A model generated the notes under the pieces. It searched no databases, had not been told where the DNA came from, and saw only the letters and a program-made list of their open reading frames with translations. Positions 1 through 10,262 of a DNA stretch of 64,000 nt are shown piece by piece. Numbering within the stretch: position 1 is the first letter of the stretch; every line of letters begins with the position of its first letter. The stretch covers positions 796,501 to 860,500 of the forward strand of contig NZ_CP018154.1 in the NCBI RefSeq assembly GCF_001889025.1, in the 5' to 3' direction. The translations under genes were made by a program, and so were the position numbers. This stretch comes from Sphingorhabdus lutea (GTDB lineage Bacteria > Pseudomonadota > Alphaproteobacteria > Sphingomonadales > Sphingomonadaceae).

Positions 1-1697
1 GGCAAATTACCCGGCGCTTCACCATTTGGACCAATGGGTATTTGGTCCACAATATCGGAAATTTTTTCCGCATTAAAATTTATGTTTAATGATCCTAATT
101 TTCCCAATGATTGGTTGGCATCAATGGTGAAAAGCCAGCTTTGCGGCGGGACAAGATCGGGGTTGGCGGCATTATTATTATTTTGCTGCACATCAACGGA
201 GGAGATGAAATCGCCAAAATCCAGTTGCCCGACTTTACGTTCTGCAATGAAATTTATATCAGTGCTGGGCGAATATTTATACGCCAAGGTGATTTTGCCC
301 TTTGGCCGCCAAAATTGACGGGTCAGGCCGCCTGCGCCTTCTTGGCTAATTTCGCTAAATTCACCTGCTAAATTCACCTGTAGGTTTAATTTTGGATGTA
401 ATGCGCGATTAAAATTGACACTGGCATTAAATCGGTTTTCCTCCACCCTGCTATTGGGGTGGGGCAGCATTTGGCCAATATATTGGCCATTTGGTTGCAA
501 TGTAAATAAACGCGATTTGCTGTCTAAAAAATTATGGGCATATTCGCCGGCAAATTGCCAATTATTTGGACCCTTATTCCAACGATATTCCGCCCTGATA
601 ATGCGTTCGGATTCATCCATATCGCGTTCAAATCTTGATCCTCTTGCCGGACGCATGTCGGAAAATCTTGTTTCAAAAGATGAAAAGGAGGGGCTATGTT
701 CAAATCGGTAATATCCGATAAGTTTTAATGTCCCTTTCCCCAATGAAAATTCATAATCGGTTGAAATTTCGCTGTTCCATTCATCTTCTCCACCTCGTGG
801 AAATTCCTCCCCCACTATTTGATTATTGTCGATTAAGGTGGCGGATTGATTACGGCGGAAAAAGAAACGCGCATAGGAAGCGTTCAGGTTGAAAATATTC
901 CCATTGCCTGCCTCTCGGTTGAAAGTCATGCTGATTTGGGGATTGTCGAAGCGGTTATTAGTGGCCCTGTCGCGAAATAATATTAAATTATCATTGGCAT
1001 CAGTGACGATTTCTTGACCCACGCCACCGCGCCGTCCTGCCTCATTATTGATACCCAGCGCCAATTTTCCGCCCAGTGCAGGGCCGGTAATATTCACCTC
1101 TGCATCGCGCCACATAAATCCACGATGCGGTCTTATCTGTCCCTGCCAATCAAATGTCCCGCTCCATTGTCCTTCGGCGGAGATAAGGTTTAATACCTGC
1201 CCGCTTAAACCACCAATATTTAATGTGCTGCCTTCGATTATTTCCAATTGGATGACATTTTTTGCCGGAATTTGAGATAAAATTGACCGTGCATCCGTGC
1301 TTTTCCCTGATATTCTTTTGCCATTTATCAACACATTTTGGCTGGCACTGCCAAGGCCACGTTCATTGCTGATATCTTTAATGGAAAAACCGGGAATTTG
1401 ATCGGCCATGTCCAAAGCATTTTGCGGCGCAAAACGGGTGAATTGCTCTGCTGTATAAATGTCGCGTCCATTTTCTTTTATGGGCTGTAAATTATTATTT
1501 ATGTTTGTGGATTTTACCAAATTAGAGGCGGCAGGTTGATTATTATCAGCATTTGCCGAATTTTTGGTTTGTTCCTGTGCCATTGCAGGCGCGGTAAAGT
1601 GCGACAGCGCGATAATCGCGGCACTGCAAATTAACATGCGCCTTAATTTCGGGGCGGTAAGGACGAAATTCATCGGGATATATTCGGGGAGGGACAT
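1..1697 (-). CDS. TonB-dependent receptor, N-terminal part (runs off the window)
   Basis: An open frame without a stop runs from an ATG at 1697 to the window edge, about 565 residues, so the C-terminal barrel end is missing. In-frame ATGs at 1673 and 1637 are alternative starts. A signal peptide ending near APAMAQ follows a basic stretch (KLRRM). A plug-like section contains QFTRFAPQNALDMADQIPGF and then NVLINGKRISGKS, the pattern of a TonB receptor plug family common in sphingomonads. The remainder alternates polar and aromatic strands typical of an outer-membrane beta barrel. Such receptors import chelated iron or other large ligands using TonB energy. The ligand cannot be told from this sequence, and no TonB, siderophore or regulator gene is adjacent. 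Confidence 0.8.
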   Translation of the reverse strand, partial: MSLPEYIPMNFVLTAPKLRRMLICSAAIIALSHFTAPAMAQEQTKNSANADNNQPAASNLVKSTNINNNLQPIKENGRDIYTAEQFTRFAPQNALDMADQIPGFSIKDISNERGLGSASQNVLINGKRISGKSTDARSILSQIPAKNVIQLEIIEGSTLNIGGLSGQVLNLISAEGQWSGTFDWQGQIRPHRGFMWRDAEVNITGPALGGKLALGINNEAGRRGGVGQEIVTDANDNLILFRDRATNNRFDNPQISMTFNREAGNGNIFNLNASYARFFFRRNQSATLIDNNQIVGEEFPRGGEDEWNSEISTDYEFSLGKGTLKLIGYYRFEHSPSFSSFETRFSDMRPARGSRFERDMDESERIIRAEYRWNKGPNNWQFAGEYAHNFLDSKSRLFTLQPNGQYIGQMLPHPNSRVEENRFNASVNFNRALHPKLNLQVNLAGEFSEISQEGAGGLTRQFWRPKGKITLAYKYSPSTDINFIAERKVGQLDFGDFISSVDVQQNNNNAANPDLVPPQSWLFTIDANQSLGKLGSLNINFNAEKISDIVDQIPIGPNGEAPGNL

Positions 1698-1823
1698 TAA
1701 AATTCCAGATATAATTTATTTTTTATCTGCTGTTCGGTAAAACATATCCGCCAATTATAAAGTCGGTTTCGACCAGAATATTATTGTATCGGACGAATGG
1801 ACTATGAATGAAATGGATAAATT

Positions 1824-2099
1824 CTATATGCGGCCAGTAAGCAGCACCCAAGCGGAGATTAAATTAAAACCGCTATAAATTACATAAATGATAATGGCAT
1901 ATATGCCAAAATATGCAGCCCCGATAAAGGCGGCAAGCAGCAGCATAAACTCAATCGACAAACTACCCCATTTGCCCATATATTTGCCGAAATATTCCTT
2001 GCTATCGCGGACAAAGGGATGGTCAGTTTCCATGACGGCCTTATGCGCCCAAAAATTACTGATACCGCATAAAAATATGATGATTTGGGCAAATGTCAT
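1824..2099 (-). CDS. small membrane protein of unknown function
   Basis: A 91-residue protein with an N-terminal hydrophobic segment (about residues 3-17), a polar charged stretch with HPFVRDSKEYFGKYMGKWG, then two hydrophobic segments (about 48-66 and 68-87). Its ATG overlaps the stop of the upstream AI-2E family permease gene by 4 bp, so the two are probably translated together. I do not recognise a family. It may be a partner or simply a co-transcribed inner-membrane protein. Confidence 0.65.
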   Translation of the reverse strand: MTFAQIIIFLCGISNFWAHKAVMETDHPFVRDSKEYFGKYMGKWGSLSIEFMLLLAAFIGAAYFGIYAIIIYVIYSGFNLISAWVLLTGRI

Positions 2100-3241
2100 G
2101 GGGCGTCATTTGGCATCATTTTTTCAGCTGCCTCTTTCATCAATTCTTCCTGCCTGCGTTCGATTCGCTCTGAATGACGTTCCAACGATACTTTAATCAT
2201 CGCAATAATAGGATCGGCAAGGGCAAGGCCCAATATGCCAAATAATGCGCCCATAATAATTTGCGCACCCAAAACCAATGCAGGGGCAAGGTCAACTGCC
2301 TTTTTCGCAATCATGGGAACGATTAAATATCCATCAACAGTTTGCACAAAAATATACACGCCAATGGCGAATAATCCCGTTTCCCAACCGGCGGAAAAGC
2401 CAACCAAGGTAATCAACACGCCCGACACAATCGCCCCAATATTGGGCAAAAATGCCAATAATCCGGTTAATATGCCCAATAAAGCCGCCATGGGAACGCC
2501 GCCAGCCATCAATAATAACCATGTGCCCACACCCTCAACAAACATGCCGATTAAACGGCCCGCCATTAAACGGCGCAATGTAAATCCAATTTCGTCCATT
2601 GTGCCGTAAAATTGTTCACGTTCGGACAGGGGAAGCATCCATGCAAGGCCGCGTTCGTAAATGCGCGGCTCGGCGGCAATGAATATCGCCAAAACAAACA
2701 TCATCGCCAAACCTGCAATCACCCCGACGGCAGATGTTACCGCCTCTGTCACGCGGCCAATGCTGGCCAGAACATTATCGCCCAGCTCGTTAATATCGGC
2801 AGCAGTCACGGTAAAACCGCGTGTTTCCGCCTCTAAACCAATAAGTTTAATTTGCTCTTGTAACACAATTTGCAATTGGCTTGCCTGTGCGGCCAGCTCG
2901 CTGCCGGCAAAGCTGATAAGCCATGCCAATGCGGCGAAGGATGATAGAATGATGATGGCCAATCGCCAACCACGGCCAATGGGTAAAATTCGGCCCAATA
3001 ATCGCGCGCCGCCATCCATCATCGCGGCCAACACCAATGCGCCGATAATCAATAATATGGGCTGTGCCAGAAAAATAACCCCGCAGGTCAGCGTAATCAT
3101 GCCAATCCACACGGCGGCACGTTTTAATTCCTTACGCACCACGGGGTCGTAAAATTCGGTTGGTCCAACCGCCTCGGCCAATTCCATCAGGCTTTTTTGT
3201 TCTTCGGGCTTAAGCTTATCGGGCGCTTTAATCTTGCTCAT
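2096..3241 (-). CDS. AI-2E family transporter (PerM-like permease)
   Basis: A 381-residue inner-membrane protein of the AI-2E/PerM exporter family. After a cytoplasmic N-terminus (residues 1-40) come paired membrane helices, a long soluble amphipathic middle region (about 105-165), and a C-terminal bundle containing FLPNIGAIVSG and the family-typical DGYLIVPMIAKKAVDLAPAL. The tail is charged (ERHSERIERRQEE). A good ribosome site (AAGGGAAG, 9 nt upstream) supports the start. The family name reflects quorum-signal export in E. coli, but most members have unknown substrates, so transport of AI-2 is not implied. Confidence 0.9.
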   Translation of the reverse strand: MSKIKAPDKLKPEEQKSLMELAEAVGPTEFYDPVVRKELKRAAVWIGMITLTCGVIFLAQPILLIIGALVLAAMMDGGARLLGRILPIGRGWRLAIIILSSFAALAWLISFAGSELAAQASQLQIVLQEQIKLIGLEAETRGFTVTAADINELGDNVLASIGRVTEAVTSAVGVIAGLAMMFVLAIFIAAEPRIYERGLAWMLPLSEREQFYGTMDEIGFTLRRLMAGRLIGMFVEGVGTWLLLMAGGVPMAALLGILTGLLAFLPNIGAIVSGVLITLVGFSAGWETGLFAIGVYIFVQTVDGYLIVPMIAKKAVDLAPALVLGAQIIMGALFGILGLALADPIIAMIKVSLERHSERIERRQEELMKEAAEKMMPNDAP

Positions 3242-3336
3242 TTTGCTTCACTTCCCTTAAATCATCATGCTTGAATATACCTATTCAGACGGGCTATCAA
3301 ATAATATCATATTTTATAATTATATAGTGTCTGGGC

Positions 3337-3378
3337 GGCTATTTTTTATGGGCTATTTTTTATTGGCTATTTTTTTCG
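3337..3378. repeat. three 14-bp tandem repeats across the lepB stop codon
   Basis: Units beginning GGCTATTTTTT start at 3337, 3351 and 3365, a strict 14-bp period with only the last bases varying. The array overlaps the last codons and stop of lepB (minus strand) and extends into the spacer. Because 14 is not a multiple of three, gain or loss of a unit could shift where lepB ends. Confidence 0.85.
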
Positions 3379-4316
3379 GTGGCCTGTGCGGGGCGTAAAT
3401 TGGTGCCTGCGCGGCCCGACCGTAATGATTTAAACCATGTGGATGGGTTCCATTTTGTGCTGCCATCGACCGAAAAAGTGATAATTTCGGCGCGGCCACC
3501 AATATTTTCAATGGGAATGGCACCGCCCAATCCGCGCGGTGGCAGGACGCGGCTATCCGCGCTATTATCCCGATTATCACCCATCACAAATATATGGCCA
3601 TCGGGAATTAAATAGGGGCCAAAATTGTCATTGGAGCTGTTTCTGCGCGCGTCAATTACATCATAACTCGCCCCATTGGGCAATGTTTCACGAATGATGC
3701 TGACATAACAATGCATGCCATCGGCCTCTTGCACCAATGCGCCGGGAAATTCACTCTCATCGCATTGATTATGCGCATCAATGGGCAAGTCCAAATTGGG
3801 CTGCACCTCTTGTTTCACCGCGACGCCGTCGATAAAGGGTTGGCCGCCGCGCAATTCAATGCTTTGGCCAGGCATGCCAATGGCACGTTTAATATAATCG
3901 GTCTTTGCATAGGGGGAGGTTAAGATAATAATATCGCCCGCTTTGGGCATTTTGCCCCAAATGCGTCCCTTTTGAAAGGGCAGAGTATAGGCCAGATGTT
4001 CCACATCTTGACGCAAAACCAACCATTTAAATATGGCGACCGGATTGGGGATGGTTGGCGAGACATAGCTCCACCCATAGGGATATTTGCTAACCAATAA
4101 ACGATCGCCCACCAATAAATTGGGAACCATAGAGGGGGAGGGGATATAAAATGGTTTTGCAATAAAGCTGTGGAATAAAAGCACGGCCAAAATTAACCAG
4201 CAAAATCCCTTAAACTCATTCCAAAAATTGTGCAGCCACCCTGCCTTTTGCGGGTTGTTTACAGGTGCAGGGTCATTTTTATATGCTGCGGCATTTTGGT
4301 CATTTTCATTATTCAT
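3360..4316 (-). CDS. lepB: signal peptidase I
   Basis: Cleaves signal peptides from exported preproteins at the periplasmic face of the inner membrane. It has 318 residues. One N-terminal membrane anchor lies at about residues 37-53. The catalytic serine is S62 in YIPSPSMVPNLLVGD and the general-base lysine is K143 in DYIKRAIGMPGQ. The conserved box MGDNRDNSADSR is present. The first 30 residues form a polar cytoplasmic leader. It is the last gene of the run pyrE-pdxJ-acpS-lepB, 9 bp after acpS. The ribosome site is weak, suggesting translation carried over from acpS. The C-terminus is rewritten by the 14-bp repeat at the stop codon. Confidence 0.95.
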   Translation of the reverse strand: MNNENDQNAAAYKNDPAPVNNPQKAGWLHNFWNEFKGFCWLILAVLLFHSFIAKPFYIPSPSMVPNLLVGDRLLVSKYPYGWSYVSPTIPNPVAIFKWLVLRQDVEHLAYTLPFQKGRIWGKMPKAGDIIILTSPYAKTDYIKRAIGMPGQSIELRGGQPFIDGVAVKQEVQPNLDLPIDAHNQCDESEFPGALVQEADGMHCYVSIIRETLPNGASYDVIDARRNSSNDNFGPYLIPDGHIFVMGDNRDNSADSRVLPPRGLGGAIPIENIGGRAEIITFSVDGSTKWNPSTWFKSLRSGRAGTNLRPAQATEKNSQ

Positions 4317-4325
4317 AGGGATATT

Positions 4326-4730
4326 TCATAATTTCTGGCGGGCTTCAATAATCACAAATGCCTGCGCCCATGGCAGGTCATCTGTCAAAGTCAAATGGAT
4401 AAATGCCTCATATCCTTCTGCAATCATCATGTCGAGCCGCGACTTTGCCCCGCCGGTCAAAGCCAAAGTGGGCGCACCAGAGGGCAGGTTGACCACGCCA
4501 ATGTCCCGCATAAAAACATTATTGCGAAATCCCGTGCCAACAGCCTTGGAAAATGCCTCCTTTGCGGCGAATCTTTTGGCCAAGGTTGCAGCTTTGGTCA
4601 TCGGTCTTTTCGCGGCCTTGGCCAATTCCAATTGGGTAAAAACCCGATTTTCAAATCTTGCGCCATATTTTTTGAGCGAATTTTCAATTCTATCAATATT
4701 GCATAGATCCGATCCCATGCCGATAATCAT
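4326..4730 (-). CDS. acpS: holo-[acyl-carrier-protein] synthase
   Basis: Transfers 4'-phosphopantetheine from CoA to a serine of acyl carrier protein, activating it for fatty acid synthesis. The 134-residue length is normal for the AcpS type. The magnesium-binding residues sit in [14 protein letters not shown] near the N-terminus and in [15 protein letters not shown]. The start ATG shares one base with the pdxJ stop codon, so the pair is translationally coupled. It is a plausible activator of the separate ACP at 36111, but that is only inference. Confidence 0.95.
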   Translation of the reverse strand: MIIGMGSDLCNIDRIENSLKKYGARFENRVFTQLELAKAAKRPMTKAATLAKRFAAKEAFSKAVGTGFRNNVFMRDIGVVNLPSGAPTLALTGGAKSRLDMMIAEGYEAFIHLTLTDDLPWAQAFVIIEARQKL

Positions 4731-5467
4731 TATATAATGTCCCCGCGCGCCGCATCCATTCGGGCGCGCATTTCCAAAATCGCATTTTCAAATCCAATGA
4801 AAATTGCCTCGCCCACCAAATAATGACCAATATTTAATTCGGCCAGTTGCGGAATGGCGGCAATCGGCCCGACATTATCAAATGTTAATCCATGGCCGGC
4901 ATGTGGCTCAATGCCATTTTTGCGGGCCAATGCGGCGGCCTCAGCTATTCGGCGAAGCTCCTGTGCGCGGGCTTCGCCCTCCAGCTCGCAATATTTTCCG
5001 GTGTGAAATTCCACCACCGGTACATTCATATGCATGGCGGCCTCTATTTGGCGTGCCTCTGGCTCAATGAACAGGCTGACCCTTATCCCTGCATCTAATA
5101 ATTTGCCAATAATGGGGCGCAGATGATTATGTCCGCCTGCGGCATCCAATCCGCCCTCTGTGGTGCGTTCTTCACGCTTTTCCGGCACGATGCAGGCAGC
5201 ATGTGGTTTGTGAAACAATGCGATTTTCAGCATTTCTTCGGTCGCGGCCATTTCCAAATTTAATGGTAAATTGGTGCTATCCATAATGCGTTTTATATCC
5301 GCATCACGAATATGCCTGCGGTCTTCGCGCAAATGGGCGGTAATGCCATCGCCGCCACATTGGGCAACAATCATTGCGGCGCGGACGGGGTCGGGATGTT
5401 CGCCCCCGCGCGCGTTGCGAATGGTCGCAACATGGTCAATATTAACGCCAAGCCGCAATTTATCCAT
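4730..5467 (-). CDS. pdxJ: pyridoxine 5'-phosphate synthase
   Basis: Condenses 1-deoxyxylulose 5-phosphate with 3-amino-2-oxopropyl phosphate to form pyridoxine 5'-phosphate, the last ring-forming step of DXP-dependent vitamin B6 synthesis. The protein has 245 residues with a TIM-barrel pattern. Recognisable segments are [17 protein letters not shown] at the start, the conserved HLREDRRHI, and [13 protein letters not shown] and [12 protein letters not shown] toward the end. It lies 4 bp after pyrE and overlaps acpS by one base. The pdxJ-acpS-lepB order is common in proteobacteria. Confidence 0.96.
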   Translation of the reverse strand: MDKLRLGVNIDHVATIRNARGGEHPDPVRAAMIVAQCGGDGITAHLREDRRHIRDADIKRIMDSTNLPLNLEMAATEEMLKIALFHKPHAACIVPEKREERTTEGGLDAAGGHNHLRPIIGKLLDAGIRVSLFIEPEARQIEAAMHMNVPVVEFHTGKYCELEGEARAQELRRIAEAAALARKNGIEPHAGHGLTFDNVGPIAAIPQLAELNIGHYLVGEAIFIGFENAILEMRARMDAARGDII

Positions 5468-5471
5468 AGGG

Positions 5472-6062
5472 CTATTTCCTGCTTCCTGGTTTGGTCAGCT
5501 CAACAGCGGCCAATTCTGGCGGAATTTCATCATCATTATAGGATGGAAAATTCATTTCCAGTAAAGAATAAAAGGGCACGCCCAAATCAACACTGCCCGC
5601 CGAACGATCGACCAGTGCGACCTCTGCCAACACATCGCCGCCTGCGTTTTTCACCGCTTCAATCGCTTCACGTGAAGAAAGACCGGTGGTCACGACATCT
5701 TCGACCATCAATATTTTTTGTCCTTGCTCAATCTGGAAACCACGGCGCAAATGGAATATGCCATCGGGGCGTTCCAAAAATATGGCGTCTTTATTTAACG
5801 CGCGGCCCACTTCATGGCCAATAATCAACCCGCCCATTGCGGGGGACACAACCATGTCAATTTGCTGGCGCAGCTCTCTTGGCATTTTTTGTACCAATGC
5901 CAATGCCAATTTTGCCGCACGCTCCGGGCTCATCAAAACGCGCGCGCATTGCAGGTAATGGGCGCTATGGCGGCCAGAGGATAGCATGAAATGCCCCTCT
6001 AATAACGCATCAGCGGCGCGAAATTCGGACAAAATATCTTCTTCGGTCAAGGGAGAACTCAC
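5472..6062 (-). CDS. pyrE: orotate phosphoribosyltransferase
   Basis: Forms orotidine 5'-monophosphate from orotate and PRPP in pyrimidine synthesis. It has 196 residues. The PRPP-binding motif is KILMVEDVVTTGLSSREAI near residues 110-130, with the type I phosphoribosyltransferase acidic pair ED. The N-terminal LLEGHFMLSSGRHSAHYLQ matches the family substrate-binding loop. It is first in the minus-strand run pyrE-pdxJ-acpS-lepB and diverges from the cytochrome oxidase operon across a 240-bp spacer. Confidence 0.95.
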   Translation of the reverse strand: MSSPLTEEDILSEFRAADALLEGHFMLSSGRHSAHYLQCARVLMSPERAAKLALALVQKMPRELRQQIDMVVSPAMGGLIIGHEVGRALNKDAIFLERPDGIFHLRRGFQIEQGQKILMVEDVVTTGLSSREAIEAVKNAGGDVLAEVALVDRSAGSVDLGVPFYSLLEMNFPSYNDDEIPPELAAVELTKPGSRK

Positions 6063-6302
6063 TTTATTGTTAAACTATATTAAGCCTGCGATGTAGCGTT
6101 TATTATCCGATATGCAAGCGCAGGCAAATAATCTATTTATAAAAAAATCGCCATCCTGTCCTAAAGACACAATAAAAAATGCAATGAATGGCTTGAGCCT
6201 TTTGACAAGCATGTTTATACAGCGGCAATTATATGGCATAGTCATTTTGATAAAATCGGGTCTAAAATATCCAAATGGGCCGATAAACACAGGGTTAAAT
6301 TT
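6063..6302. other. 240-bp divergent spacer between pyrE and coxB
   Basis: An AT-rich stretch that must hold the promoters of the pyrE run (minus) and the cytochrome oxidase operon (plus). A perfect -35 hexamer TTGACA lies at 6202-6207 on the plus strand, but the nearest TA-rich -10 candidates are 20-21 bp away, so a sigma-70 promoter is only weakly supported. Short frames on both strands here look like chance. I see no RNA gene. Confidence 0.4.
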
Positions 6303-7439
6303 ATGAATTTAATGAAGAAAATTGTAATTCTTCTGTCTTTAGCAGCAACGCCAATGGCGGCAAATGCGGTTGAATCACTTGCAGCAGCGCCTGCAGTTGC
6401 AAAGCCTGTTGAGGCTGCAATCACCCCGCCAGCCGCACCAGATGCAGCGACAGCGCCCGCTGAAGATGGCGCTCAGGCGCCAAAGGCGGCAGCGTCTAAG
6501 GATGGTTCTTTGCCAGGCTATACGCCCATGGCGCCTACCCCTGGCATTGGTATGCCTGTGAACAAAGAGATTGATTTCCAAGAGCAATTTAGCCCGACCG
6601 GTGTCTATGCGAAAAATATCAATAATAAGATATTATTGCCGCTTATCGTCGCGATCAGCTTGTTCGTGTTGTTCTTACTTTTCTATGTGATGATTCGTTT
6701 CCGTAAGAAAGAGGGTGTTGAGCCATCAAAAACAACGCATAATAGCTTGATTGAGGTGGTGTGGACTATCATTCCTGTTGTTATCCTGCTTGCTATTGCT
6801 GTTCCTTCATTGGATTTGCTTGCAAAACAATTTAAGCCAGCGCCTGCGGATGCGGTGACGATTAAAGTAACTGGATATCAATGGTATTGGGGTTATTCCT
6901 ATCCTGATCATGGCGATTTTGAAGTTGTTTCAAATATGTTGAAAGAAAAAAATGAGGTTGCGGCTGGTGAGCGTTTCCGTACCGACCGAGATGGCCCTCG
7001 TCTATTGGCGGTGGATAATCGCATGGTTGTGCCTGCGGGCGTGCCACTTCGCATTCAAACAACGGCGGCCGATGTAATTCATAGCTTTGCTGTTCCTGCC
7101 ATTTGGTTTAAACTTGATGCTGTTCCTGGCCGTTTGAATGAAAAGGCGGTAACGATTACAAAGCCTGGTGTGTATTTCGGTCAATGTTCTGAACTTTGCG
7201 GTGCGCGTCATGGATTTATGCCTATTGTGGTGGAGGCATTGCCCCCTGAAAAATTCGCCGCATGGGTAAAGGCCAATGGCGGCATGATGCCAGCAGAAAT
7301 TAAGGCGAAAAAAGCGGCTGAAGAAGCGGCGGCTAAGGCTGCTGCGGCAAAGGCCAAGGCGGATGCAGCAAAGGCAGAAGCGGCAAAGGCTGCCGAAGCC
7401 CCTGCCGCAGATGCAGCCGCCGCGCCGGCAGCAAAATAA
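6303..7439 (+). CDS. coxB: cytochrome c oxidase subunit II
   Basis: Carries the CuA centre that accepts electrons from cytochrome c in aa3-type oxidase. It has 378 residues. A signal peptide ends near PMAANA and is followed by an Ala/Pro-rich insertion (about residues 20-65). Two membrane helices follow (about 112-134 and 155-175). The cupredoxin domain contains VTGYQWYWGYSYPDHGDFEV, VDNRMVVPAGVPLRI and the CuA ligand motif GQCSELCGARHGFMP. After about residue 330 comes a 45-residue Ala/Lys/Glu tail of unknown role that is longer than the core family needs. It opens the operon. An ATG three codons in is an alternative start. Confidence 0.96.
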   Translation: MNLMKKIVILLSLAATPMAANAVESLAAAPAVAKPVEAAITPPAAPDAATAPAEDGAQAPKAAASKDGSLPGYTPMAPTPGIGMPVNKEIDFQEQFSPTGVYAKNINNKILLPLIVAISLFVLFLLFYVMIRFRKKEGVEPSKTTHNSLIEVVWTIIPVVILLAIAVPSLDLLAKQFKPAPADAVTIKVTGYQWYWGYSYPDHGDFEVVSNMLKEKNEVAAGERFRTDRDGPRLLAVDNRMVVPAGVPLRIQTTAADVIHSFAVPAIWFKLDAVPGRLNEKAVTITKPGVYFGQCSELCGARHGFMPIVVEALPPEKFAAWVKANGGMMPAEIKAKKAAEEAAAKAAAAKAKADAAKAEAAKAAEAPAADAAAAPAAK

Positions 7440-7500
7440 TATTCGCTTAGTGAAAAAGAATATTTGAAGTAAATTTGAATAGATTAAAGGTTCAATTATA

Positions 7501-9165
7501 ATGACAACAATAGCAGCAAATCCGGCAGATGCCCACGATCACGGCCATGATGCTGATCATAAGCCAGCATTTTTTGCCCGTTGGTTTTTGTCCACCAATC
7601 ATAAGGATATTGGCACGCTTTATCTAATTTTTGCGATTTGCGCAGGGATTATCGGCGGCGGTATTTCTGGTTTAATGCGTCTTGAATTGGCGCATCCTGG
7701 AATTCAATATCTAACCGGTTGGGCATCGATGATGCAGGGCAGTGAAGCCAGCATGGATCAGGCATTGCACATGTGGAATGTGTTGATTACCGCGCATGGC
7801 CTTATCATGGTGTTTTTCATGGTGATGCCCGCGATTATCGGCGGATTTGGTAACTGGTTTGTTCCTTTGATGATCGGTGCGCCGGACATGGCGTTTCCCC
7901 GCATGAATAATGTTAGCTTTTGGTTGACGGCTGTGGCGTTTATCATGTTGCTTGGCTCGACCTTTGTTCCTGGCGGAACGGGGCTTGGCGCCGGCACAGG
8001 TTGGACGGTATATGCGCCGCTTTCAACTTCTGGCTCGGTTGGTCCTGCGGTTGATATGGCAATTTTCTCGCTTCACTTGGCGGGTGCTGCCTCCATTTTA
8101 GGTGCGGTGAACTTTATCACCACCATTTTCAACATGCGTGCGCCGGGCATGACCCTTCATAAAATGCCATTATTTGTATGGTCGGTTTTGGTAACTGCAT
8201 TTTTGCTATTGCTTGCTTTGCCAGTATTGGCAGCGGCGATTACCATGTTGCTTGCCGATCGTAATTTTGGCGCGGCATTTTTTGATGCTTCTGGCGGCGG
8301 TGACCCTGTTCTTTACCAGCATTTATTCTGGTTCTTTGGTCACCCCGAAGTTTATATTATGATTTTGCCAGGATTTGGTATTATCAGTCACATTATTTCA
8401 ACGTTCAGCCGTAAACCAATATTTGGTTATTTGGGCATGGCCTATGCCATGGTCGCCATTGGTGTGGTTGGTTTTGTTGTGTGGGCGCACCACATGTTCA
8501 CCACGGGGATGAGTGTGAATACAAAAATGTATTTCACCGCTGCCACCATGGTTATTGCGGTTCCCACAGGGATTAAGATTTTTAGCTGGATTGCCACCAT
8601 GTGGGGCGGCTCTATCACTTTCAAAACTCCCATGGTGTGGGCAATTGGATTTATCTTCATGTTCACCGTTGGCGGCGTGACCGGTGTGGTCTTGGCCAAT
8701 GGCGGCGTAGATGATAATATGCATGATACCTATTATGTTGTGGCCCACTTCCACTATGTGCTCTCGCTTGGCGCGGTATTCTCTCTCTTTGCAGGATTTT
8801 ATTATTGGTTCGCAAAAATGAGCGGGCGTCATTTGAACGAATTTTTGGGTCATCTGCACTTTTGGGTATTCTTCATCGGCGTGAATGTGCTGTTCTTCCC
8901 CATGCACTTCTTGGGTAACAGCTCAATGCCACGCCGTTATCCTGACTATACCGATGCGCATGCATATTGGAATGAAATTGCCAGCTATGGTTATGCGATT
9001 ATGGGTGTTGGCATGATTATCTTCTTCATCAATGTGTTCTGGTCATTATTGGCTGGTCGCAAGGCAGAGGGTAATTATTGGGGTGAAGGTGCAACCACAT
9101 TGGAATGGACATTGTCCAGCCCGCCACCATTCCACCAATTTGAAACATTGCCTGTTATTAAATAA
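7501..9165 (+). CDS. coxA: cytochrome c oxidase subunit I
   Basis: The catalytic subunit with haem a, haem a3 and CuB, reducing O2 to water and pumping protons. The 554 residues and twelve hydrophobic helices fit the family. [18 protein letters not shown] holds a CuB histidine and the His-Tyr crosslink site. [16 protein letters not shown] follows. [18 protein letters not shown] holds the haem a3 and haem a ligands. The C-terminal [17 protein letters not shown] is typical of aa3 enzymes. The N-terminus is His-rich (HDHGHDADH). Ribosome site AAAGG lies 10 nt upstream. A 155-bp spacer with a hairpin separates it from ctaB. Confidence 0.98.
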   Translation: MTTIAANPADAHDHGHDADHKPAFFARWFLSTNHKDIGTLYLIFAICAGIIGGGISGLMRLELAHPGIQYLTGWASMMQGSEASMDQALHMWNVLITAHGLIMVFFMVMPAIIGGFGNWFVPLMIGAPDMAFPRMNNVSFWLTAVAFIMLLGSTFVPGGTGLGAGTGWTVYAPLSTSGSVGPAVDMAIFSLHLAGAASILGAVNFITTIFNMRAPGMTLHKMPLFVWSVLVTAFLLLLALPVLAAAITMLLADRNFGAAFFDASGGGDPVLYQHLFWFFGHPEVYIMILPGFGIISHIISTFSRKPIFGYLGMAYAMVAIGVVGFVVWAHHMFTTGMSVNTKMYFTAATMVIAVPTGIKIFSWIATMWGGSITFKTPMVWAIGFIFMFTVGGVTGVVLANGGVDDNMHDTYYVVAHFHYVLSLGAVFSLFAGFYYWFAKMSGRHLNEFLGHLHFWVFFIGVNVLFFPMHFLGNSSMPRRYPDYTDAHAYWNEIASYGYAIMGVGMIIFFINVFWSLLAGRKAEGNYWGEGATTLEWTLSSPPPFHQFETLPVIK

Positions 9166-9215
9166 GCAGCTTTGGCGGAGCGAAATGCTCCATCAAATTG
9201 GATGATATATTTATT

Positions 9216-9246
9216 AAGGGGGGCTTGGCATACAGGCCCCCCTTTT
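9216..9246 (+). terminator. GC-rich hairpin after coxA
   Basis: AAGGGGGG at 9216-9223 pairs with CCCCCCTT at 9237-9244, followed by a short T run. It lies 50 bp after the coxA stop, so it may end or attenuate a coxBA transcript ahead of the assembly genes. The T run is short, so partial readthrough is likely. Confidence 0.6.
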
Positions 9247-9320
9247 ACCAAAATGACCGATATTTATTCGTTTTAATGTTAAGAATTACGGTCATAAATT
9301 AGAGGTTGAATAAAAAGCAT

Positions 9321-10262
9321 ATGGCAAAATTGCCCGGCGATAATTTAAAAGCAGCAGAGCCAATATTGGGCGATAATAATGTTGCTTTGCCTGCGGAATG
9401 GCGGGATTTTTTGGCATTGACCAAGCCGCGCGTGATGAGCCTTGTCGTCTTTACCGCGTTGTGTGGATTATTGGCCGCGCCGGGATATATTCATCCGGTG
9501 ATGGCTTTTATCGCGATTTTATGCATTGCCGTTGGCGCGGGGGCGTCGGGCGCATTAAACCAATGGTATGAGGCGGATGTCGATGCGAAAATGGACCGCA
9601 CCTCAAAACGCCCCTTGCCCGATGGGCGCATGGAAAGGGAAAATGCATTATATTTTGGTGTGATATTGGGCGCATTTTCGGTCGGTATCATGGCGGTATT
9701 TGTTAATTGGATATCAGCGGGTATTTTGGCCTTTTCTATTTTCTTTTATGCAGTGGTTTATACTATTTGGTTAAAACGCTCCACGCCGCAAAATATTGTT
9801 ATTGGCGGTGCAGCTGGTGCATTTCCGCCTGTTATTGGGTGGGCGGCGGTGACGGGTGATATTAGCATGCTGCCAATTTTAATGTTCCTCATCATATTTT
9901 TATGGACGCCGCCACATTTTTGGGCGCTCGCCTTGTTTATGAAAACCGACTATGCAAAGGCCGGTATCCCCATGTTGCCCGTGGTGGCGGGGCAAAAAAC
10001 CACGCGAAATCAAATTTTGCTTTATTCAATTATCCTGACCCCCTTTGTCATCGCGCCATGGGCGCTTGGCTATACTTCCTATATTTATGGTGCGGCATCG
10101 ATAATTTTATCGGCAATATTTTTGTTTTTAGCGGTGCAAATTTGGCGCAATGATGCCATAAATGTCGAAGGCATGAAGCCGGAAAAGCAAATGTTTGCAT
10201 TTTCAATTTTATATTTATTCGCTCTTTTTGCGTTAATGGCTTTGGATAGGCAGATTTTATGA
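9321..10262 (+). CDS. ctaB: protohaem IX farnesyltransferase (haem O synthase)
   Basis: Adds a farnesyl chain to haem B to give haem O, the precursor of the haem A needed by coxA. It is a 313-residue polytopic UbiA-family protein. The prenyl-diphosphate/magnesium motif is [20 protein letters not shown], and a second Asp-rich loop is present as [14 protein letters not shown] chose ATG 9321. An in-frame TTG at 9306 sits directly against AGAGG and is a poorer start. The stop overlaps the next small gene by 4 bp. Confidence 0.95.
   Translation: MAKLPGDNLKAAEPILGDNNVALPAEWRDFLALTKPRVMSLVVFTALCGLLAAPGYIHPVMAFIAILCIAVGAGASGALNQWYEADVDAKMDRTSKRPLPDGRMERENALYFGVILGAFSVGIMAVFVNWISAGILAFSIFFYAVVYTIWLKRSTPQNIVIGGAAGAFPPVIGWAAVTGDISMLPILMFLIIFLWTPPHFWALALFMKTDYAKAGIPMLPVVAGQKTTRNQILLYSIILTPFVIAPWALGYTSYIYGAASIILSAIFLFLAVQIWRNDAINVEGMKPEKQMFAFSILYLFALFALMALDRQIL

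Noticed and set aside
2661..3152. 163-residue plus-strand frame in the AI-2E permease gene
   Set aside because: Antisense to a gene with clear membrane-protein motifs and a good ribosome site.
6112..6306. 64-residue frame ahead of coxB
   Set aside because: No ribosome site, low-information sequence, overlaps the coxB start and lies in what must be the promoter spacer.
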